Shown here piece after piece: positions 5,292 through 8,933 of a stretch of DNA of 8,933 bases. Source of the stretch: an uncultured Clostridia bacterium (GTDB lineage: Bacteria > Bacillota > Clostridia > Christensenellales > CAG-138); assembly GCA_947304365.1 (NCBI GenBank), contig CAMZAY010000030.1, positions 1 to 8,933 on the forward strand. The letters run 5' to 3'. The translations under genes were made by a program, and so were the position numbers. Under the pieces are notes generated by a model. The model saw nothing but the letters and a program-made list of their open reading frames with translations. It had not been told where the DNA came from and ran no database searches. The stretch's first letter is position 1. The number at the start of each line of letters is the position of its first letter.

Positions 5292-6182
5292 TTGCGCAGG
5301 GACGCGTTCAACTTCGTGCATCCCGCGGTGAGCATGCTGTTTTTCCTGTTCGTGACGCTCATTACGGCGTTCGTTCTGCATCCGGTCATAACGGGGATAT
5401 CGCTCGCCGCCGCGTGCGTGTACTATATCATGATAAAGGGGAAGAAGGGGGTCCTCTTCTGCCTCTCGTTCGCGCTGCCCGTAATGCTTCTCGTCGCCGT
5501 AATAAACCCGCTGTTCAATCACGCCGGAACCAGAATACTCTTCTACCTTTGGAACGGCAACGCGGTCACACTCGAGGCCGTGCTCTACGGCGTGAATTCC
5601 GCCTGCATGTTCGCCGCCCTTATAATATGGTGCGCGTGTTTGACAAGCGTTATGAGCGCCGATAAATACGTCTGCCTTTTCGGCGGGCTGATACCCACGC
5701 TGTCGCTGCTCTTCTCGATGGTGCTCCGCTTCGTGCCGAGGCTCCTTTCGAGGATAAGGCGCGTTTCCGCCGCGCAGCTGGGCGTCGCTCCGCCCATCGG
5801 CAAAAGCCCCGTTAAGGGAGTAAAGCACGGGCTATCGGTCGTTTCCGTCACGGTCTCGTGGGCGCTCGAAAGCGCCGTCAATATGTCCGACAGCATGAAG
5901 AGCCGCGGCTACGGCCTTAAGGGGCGCACCTCGTATTCGCTGTTCAGGTTCGACGGGCGCGACCTCGTACTGACGGCGGTGCTCGTCGTCTCGTTCGCTG
6001 CCTCGTGCGCCGCCTGCGCGCTGAAGGCGGTTTGGTTCCGCTACTACCCATCGATAAAATTCACGCCGCCCGGCTTTTTCCCGATCGCCGGCTGCGCGGC
6101 GTTCGCTCTGCTTTGCTTCGTTCCCGTGCTTCTCAACGTCAAGGAGGATATCACATGGCGCATATTAAGATCGAGGATCTGA
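5292..6182 (+). CDS. ecfT: ECF transporter transmembrane subunit EcfT
   Basis: This 296-residue integral membrane protein is the T component that connects the ATPases to the substrate-binding S component. Evidence includes the N-terminal NFVHPAV, several hydrophobic segments (near 14-29, 31-48, 54-72, 95-119, 223-245, 261-281), and the cytoplasmic coupling region. That region contains LRFVPRLLSRIRRVSAAQ (~135-152) and SMKSRGYGLKGRTSY (201-215), with S204-R205-G206 standing where the family has its Ala-Arg-Gly coupling motif. The start is TTG, chosen because GGAGGG (5280-5285) lies six bases upstream and the HP motif follows at once. Its last 28 bases overlap the start of the ATPase gene, suggesting translational coupling. 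It heads an operon with the ATPase and S component. Confidence 0.9.
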   Translation: MRRDAFNFVHPAVSMLFFLFVTLITAFVLHPVITGISLAAACVYYIMIKGKKGVLFCLSFALPVMLLVAVINPLFNHAGTRILFYLWNGNAVTLEAVLYGVNSACMFAALIIWCACLTSVMSADKYVCLFGGLIPTLSLLFSMVLRFVPRLLSRIRRVSAAQLGVAPPIGKSPVKGVKHGLSVVSVTVSWALESAVNMSDSMKSRGYGLKGRTSYSLFRFDGRDLVLTAVLVVSFAASCAACALKAVWFRYYPSIKFTPPGFFPIAGCAAFALLCFVPVLLNVKEDITWRILRSRI

Positions 6183-7798
6183 CTTTTTCATATCCCAACA
6201 GCGGTTTTAACGCGCTCGAGTCGGTCTCCCTTGAGGTCGGCGCGGGCGAGTTCCTGCTCGTCATTGGCAGGTCCGGCTGCGGAAAGAGCACCCTTTTGAG
6301 GCATTTGAAGCCCGCTTTGGCGCCGCACGGCGAAAGATCCGGCAGGGTGCTTTTCGACGCTTTCCCCGTTGAGGAGCTTCCCGAAAGGGAGCAGGCGGCG
6401 AGGATCGGCTTCGTGTTCCAGCATCCCGACGATCAGATCGTCACCGACAAGGTCTGGCACGAGCTCGCGTTCGGGCTCGAGAGCCTGGGCCTTTCAAAGG
6501 AGAGGATACGCCTGCGCGTTGCCGAGATGGCGAGCTATTTCTCGCTGGAGGATATGTTCTACCGCGGCGTGGACGAGCTTTCCGGCGGGCAGAAGCAGCT
6601 TTTGAACCTCGCCTCCGTAATGGCGATGGAGCCGGACGTGCTCATCCTCGACGAGCCGACGAGCCAGCTCGACCCGATAGCGGCGACCGAATTCCTTTCG
6701 ACCGTCAAAAAGCTCAATACCGAGCTCGGTCTTACCGTAATAATGAGCGAACACCGCCTTGAGGAGGCGATGCCCTTCGCCGACCGCACCGCCGTTATGG
6801 AGGCGGGCCGTATTACCGTCTGCGCCGAGCCGAGGGAGACCGCGAAGGCGCTCTTTGAAATGGGCTCGCCGATGTTCCGCGCGATGCCCTCCGCCGCAAG
6901 GATAAGCTGCGCCGTAAGGCCGGGCGATACGCCCGCGCTCACCGTGAACGAGGGAAGGGAGTTCGTTTCAAGGCTCTCGCCCGAAAAAAAGTCGATACCG
7001 CTCCCCGCCTTGAAGAAGCCCGCCGAGGCGCCGCTTCTTCGCGCGGACGGGCTGTTCTTCCGCTATGAAAAGGACGGGAGGGACATACTTAAAGGGCTCG
7101 ATATAGAGCTCTGCCGCGGCGGGATATACGGGCTCGTCGGCGGCAACGGCGCCGGAAAATCGACGCTTTTATCCGTGCTTTCGGGGCAGAACGCGCCGTA
7201 CCGCGGCAGGCTGACGCTTAACGGCAAAAGGCTCAAGCCCAGGTTCTCGGCTTTCGAGAACAGGATCGCGCATCTCGATCAGGATCCGAGGACGCTTTTC
7301 TCCGCTGAAACGGTGGAGGAGGATCTTTATAACGCCGCCGCCTCACGCAATGAGGAGGGCGCGAAGGAGCGCGTTTTGGCGATCGCGGAGCTTATGGACG
7401 CCGCGGACTGCCTTAAGAGGCATCCGTTCGATCTTTCGGGCGGCGAGCAGCAGCGCGCCGCGATCGCGAAGGTGCTTTTGACCGAGCCGGAGGTGCTCCT
7501 TCTCGACGAACCCACGAAGGGCATGGACGCCGCCGTTAAGGAGGCGTTCGGCAAAAAACTCCTCGAACTCAAGGAAACGGGGCTTGCGATACTCGTCGTT
7601 TCGCACGATATAGAGTTCTGCGCCGAGTTTTCGGACAGGGCGGGCTTCATGTTCGACGGGAGCGTATCCTCCGAAAACAGCGCCCGCGGCTTCTTCTGCG
7701 AAAACACGTTCTATACCACCGCGGCAAACCGCATAGCGAGGGGCTTCTTCGAAAACGCCCTTCTTACCGAGGAGGTGATCGGCCTTGCCTCAGAGTGA
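6155..7798 (+). CDS. Fused double-domain ECF ATPase (EcfA-EcfA')
   Basis: This 547-residue cytoplasmic protein contains two complete ABC ATPase domains, replacing the two separate ATPases of most ECF modules. Domain 1 has Walker A GRSGCGKST 38-46, Q-loop Q89 (FVFQHPDDQI), signature LSGGQKQ 142-148, Walker B VLILDEPTSQLD 162-173 and H200. Domain 2 has Walker A GGNGAGKST 329-337, signature LSGGEQQ 427-433, Walker B VLLLDEPTKGMD 447-458 and H484. A linker (~250-300) separates them. Both sites look catalytically intact. The ATG at 6155 is preferred over the upstream open frame because AAGGAGG (6141-6147) precedes it and the ABC domain starts at once. It overlaps ecfT by 28 bases and the next gene by 14. 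A fused pair of this kind is known in YkoD of the thiamine-precursor ECF transporter. Confidence 0.93.
   Translation: MAHIKIEDLTFSYPNSGFNALESVSLEVGAGEFLLVIGRSGCGKSTLLRHLKPALAPHGERSGRVLFDAFPVEELPEREQAARIGFVFQHPDDQIVTDKVWHELAFGLESLGLSKERIRLRVAEMASYFSLEDMFYRGVDELSGGQKQLLNLASVMAMEPDVLILDEPTSQLDPIAATEFLSTVKKLNTELGLTVIMSEHRLEEAMPFADRTAVMEAGRITVCAEPRETAKALFEMGSPMFRAMPSAARISCAVRPGDTPALTVNEGREFVSRLSPEKKSIPLPALKKPAEAPLLRADGLFFRYEKDGRDILKGLDIELCRGGIYGLVGGNGAGKSTLLSVLSGQNAPYRGRLTLNGKRLKPRFSAFENRIAHLDQDPRTLFSAETVEEDLYNAAASRNEEGAKERVLAIAELMDAADCLKRHPFDLSGGEQQRAAIAKVLLTEPEVLLLDEPTKGMDAAVKEAFGKKLLELKETGLAILVVSHDIEFCAEFSDRAGFMFDGSVSSENSARGFFCENTFYTTAANRIARGFFENALLTEEVIGLASE
7769..7780 (+). promoter_or_regulatory. 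Near-complete Shine-Dalgarno site that fixes the TTG start at 7785
   Basis: GAGGAGGTGATC complements the 3' end of 16S rRNA over 11 contiguous bases. The AGGAGG core ends nine bases before the TTG. It lies inside the end of the ATPase coding sequence and supports the overlapping TTG start. Confidence 0.85.
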
Positions 7799-8519
7799 GG
7801 AAAAGGCGAAGCGCGCGCGCGTGCTGGGCGTTATCGCCTCCGCGCTGGTGCTGTTCGTGCTCGTTCCCGGCGTTATCGCCCTCGGCGTTGCCGTGTGGGA
7901 CAACAGAAAGTATTTCCTTATCAGCATACTGATACTGATCCTCTCCATGCTCCCGTTTTTCCTGAGCTTTGAGAGAAGGAAGCCGAGCGTAAGGGAGCTT
8001 GTTACGCTTGCCGCGATGATCGCGATAGGCGTTGCGGGAAGGGCGGCGTTTTACATGGTGCCCCAGTTCAAGCCCTCCGCCGCGATAACGATAATCACCG
8101 GCGCCGCGTTCGGCGCGGGGCCCGGCTTCGTCGCGGGGGCGATGATCGCCTTCGTATCGAATTTCATATTCGGGCAGGGGCCGTGGACGCCCTGGCAGAT
8201 GGAGGCGATGGGCGTTATGGGCTTTCTTGCGGGGCTCCTGTTTTACCGCAGGGACGGCAGACTGCCCAAGCTCGTCCCGCTCGTGATATACGGCGCGGCG
8301 GCGGCGTTCCTCGTTTACGGGATAATAGCCGACACCTCCACGATATTCACCGCCAATTCCCAGGTCTCGTGGCAGACGCTCCTTGCGGCGTACTCCTCGG
8401 GGATCGTTTTCAACCTGATACACGCCGCCGCAACGGCGATATTCCTTTTGATACTTGCAAGACCGCTTTTGAAAAAGCTTAACAGGATAAGAGTAAAATA
8501 CGGCATATTGGAAGCCTGA
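7785..8519 (+). CDS. ECF transporter S (substrate-binding) component, substrate unknown
   Basis: This 244-residue membrane protein has a two-helix N-terminal extension (~13-37, 43-61) followed by a six-helix S-component core from ~67 onward. Recognisable stretches are RKPSVRELVTLAAMIAIGVA (65-84), AFYMVPQFKPSAAITIITGA (88-107) and FGQGPWTPWQM (129-139). I recall this signature from a widespread Clostridia family annotated only as 'ECF transporter S component', in some schemes as cobalamin-type (CbrT). That substrate is not established here, and biotin, riboflavin and thiamine S-component motifs are not evident. Its position after EcfT and the fused ATPase argues for a dedicated (group I) transporter. 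The start is TTG, supported by the strong ribosome binding site and a 14-base overlap with the ATPase gene. The S-component call is firm; the substrate is open. Confidence 0.85.
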   Translation: MPQSEEKAKRARVLGVIASALVLFVLVPGVIALGVAVWDNRKYFLISILILILSMLPFFLSFERRKPSVRELVTLAAMIAIGVAGRAAFYMVPQFKPSAAITIITGAAFGAGPGFVAGAMIAFVSNFIFGQGPWTPWQMEAMGVMGFLAGLLFYRRDGRLPKLVPLVIYGAAAAFLVYGIIADTSTIFTANSQVSWQTLLAAYSSGIVFNLIHAAATAIFLLILARPLLKKLNRIRVKYGILEA

Positions 8520-8530
8520 CAGGAGGAAAA

Positions 8531-8933
8531 ATGGAAAACAGCGTCAACGAAGCAAAATGCGTGAACTGCGGCGCGCCGCTCCGTTTCGATCCGGAAACGG
8601 GAAGGCTCGCCTGCGATTGGTGCGGCTCCGTGTTCGAGATACCGGAGGGCAGCTTTGAGCCCGTGCCGGTGGACGAACGACCCGACGGAGCCATACCCGA
8701 GGAACTGCCCGTTTATCTTTGCGGCTCCTGCGGGGCGGAGGTCATAGCCGACGCCGTTTCCGCGTCGCTCAGATGCCCCTACTGCGGGAACAACATAGTG
8801 CTTACGGACAAGGTGTCCGGCGGGCTCCGTCCCGACGGCGTGATCCCGTTCGCCATTGACAAAAAGGCGCTCCCCGCCGCGGTGCAGTCCTTCTACAAGG
8901 GCAAAAAACTGCTCCCCTTCGGCTTTTTCAAGG
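8531..8933 (+). CDS. Double zinc-ribbon protein (TFIIB-type zinc ribbon family), 3'-partial
   Basis: Only the first 134 residues are in the window. Two zinc ribbons are visible: C10, C13, C28, C31 and C64, C67, C82, C85. After them comes GVIPFAIDKKALPAAVQSFY (103-122), then KKLLPFGFFK. That pattern belongs to a Clostridia/Bacilli family usually annotated 'TFIIB-type zinc ribbon-containing protein', whose function is not established; known members often continue into a longer C-terminal domain. The ATG is supported by AGGAGG (8521-8526) and lies 11 bases after the S-component stop, so it may be read from the same transcript. A role in transport is not implied. I expect no signal peptide; the protein is probably cytoplasmic or membrane-anchored further on. 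Confidence 0.85.
   Translation, partial: MENSVNEAKCVNCGAPLRFDPETGRLACDWCGSVFEIPEGSFEPVPVDERPDGAIPEELPVYLCGSCGAEVIADAVSASLRCPYCGNNIVLTDKVSGGLRPDGVIPFAIDKKALPAAVQSFYKGKKLLPFGFFK

Noticed and set aside
5250..5828. Open frame of about 192 codons on the - strand opposite ecfT
   Set aside because: Highly charged, no domain, no ribosome binding site, and it covers the ecfT promoter and start.
6005..6154. Upstream extension of the fused ATPase gene
   Set aside because: The extra 50 residues are Arg-rich, overlap ecfT coding sequence and have no family similarity; AAGGAGG plus ATG at 6155 starts directly at the ABC domain.

Overview
The window (8,933 bases, GC-rich) reads as a chromosome segment of an anaerobic, high-GC member of the Clostridia, probably an uncultured gut-type lineage. 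The evidence is a rubrerythrin/rubredoxin/thioredoxin oxygen-defence cluster, ECF-type vitamin transporters, a VanZ-like protein, strong AGGAGG ribosome binding sites, frequent TTG starts, and sigma-A-like promoters standing out as AT-rich islands. The organism cannot be named more closely from the sequence alone. There are no rRNA or tRNA genes, CRISPR arrays, insertion sequences or phage genes.

Layout. (1) 1-2760, + strand: the end of a gene that fuses a folate ECF substrate-binding membrane protein (FolT-like) to a folylpolyglutamate synthase (FolC), then a zinc-ribbon membrane protein of unknown function, closed by a clear terminator. (2) 2807-3369, + strand: a VanZ-like membrane protein with its own strong promoter, overlapped by a 25-base inverted repeat that looks like an operator. 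(3) 3374-3462: two nearly identical hairpin repeats in tandem, lying between convergent transcription units. (4) 3474-5136, - strand: rubredoxin, rubrerythrin and thioredoxin form one operon with its own promoter. A TlpA/ResA-like lipoprotein thioredoxin lies upstream of them with a separate strong promoter. (5) 5216-8933, + strand: a divergent promoter drives ecfT, a fused double-ATPase ecfA, and a dedicated S component. These overlap or nearly touch. A double zinc-ribbon protein follows and runs off the right edge.

How the genes fit together. Two vitamin-uptake themes are present. The folate S component is fused to the enzyme that polyglutamylates folate, which suggests import coupled to metabolic trapping. 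The complete ECF module with its own S component imports a substrate that cannot be fixed from sequence. The EcfT/EcfA pair could also power the FolT domain, as shared (group II) ECF modules do, but that is inference. The middle block is a reductive defence set: thioredoxin and rubredoxin as electron carriers, rubrerythrin as peroxide reductase, and an extracytoplasmic thiol-disulfide lipoprotein.

The most interesting items are the FolT-FolC fusion, the tandem REP-like hairpins, the unassigned S component, and the hairpins oriented antisense to the thioredoxin operon. I did not find a clearly new multi-gene system.
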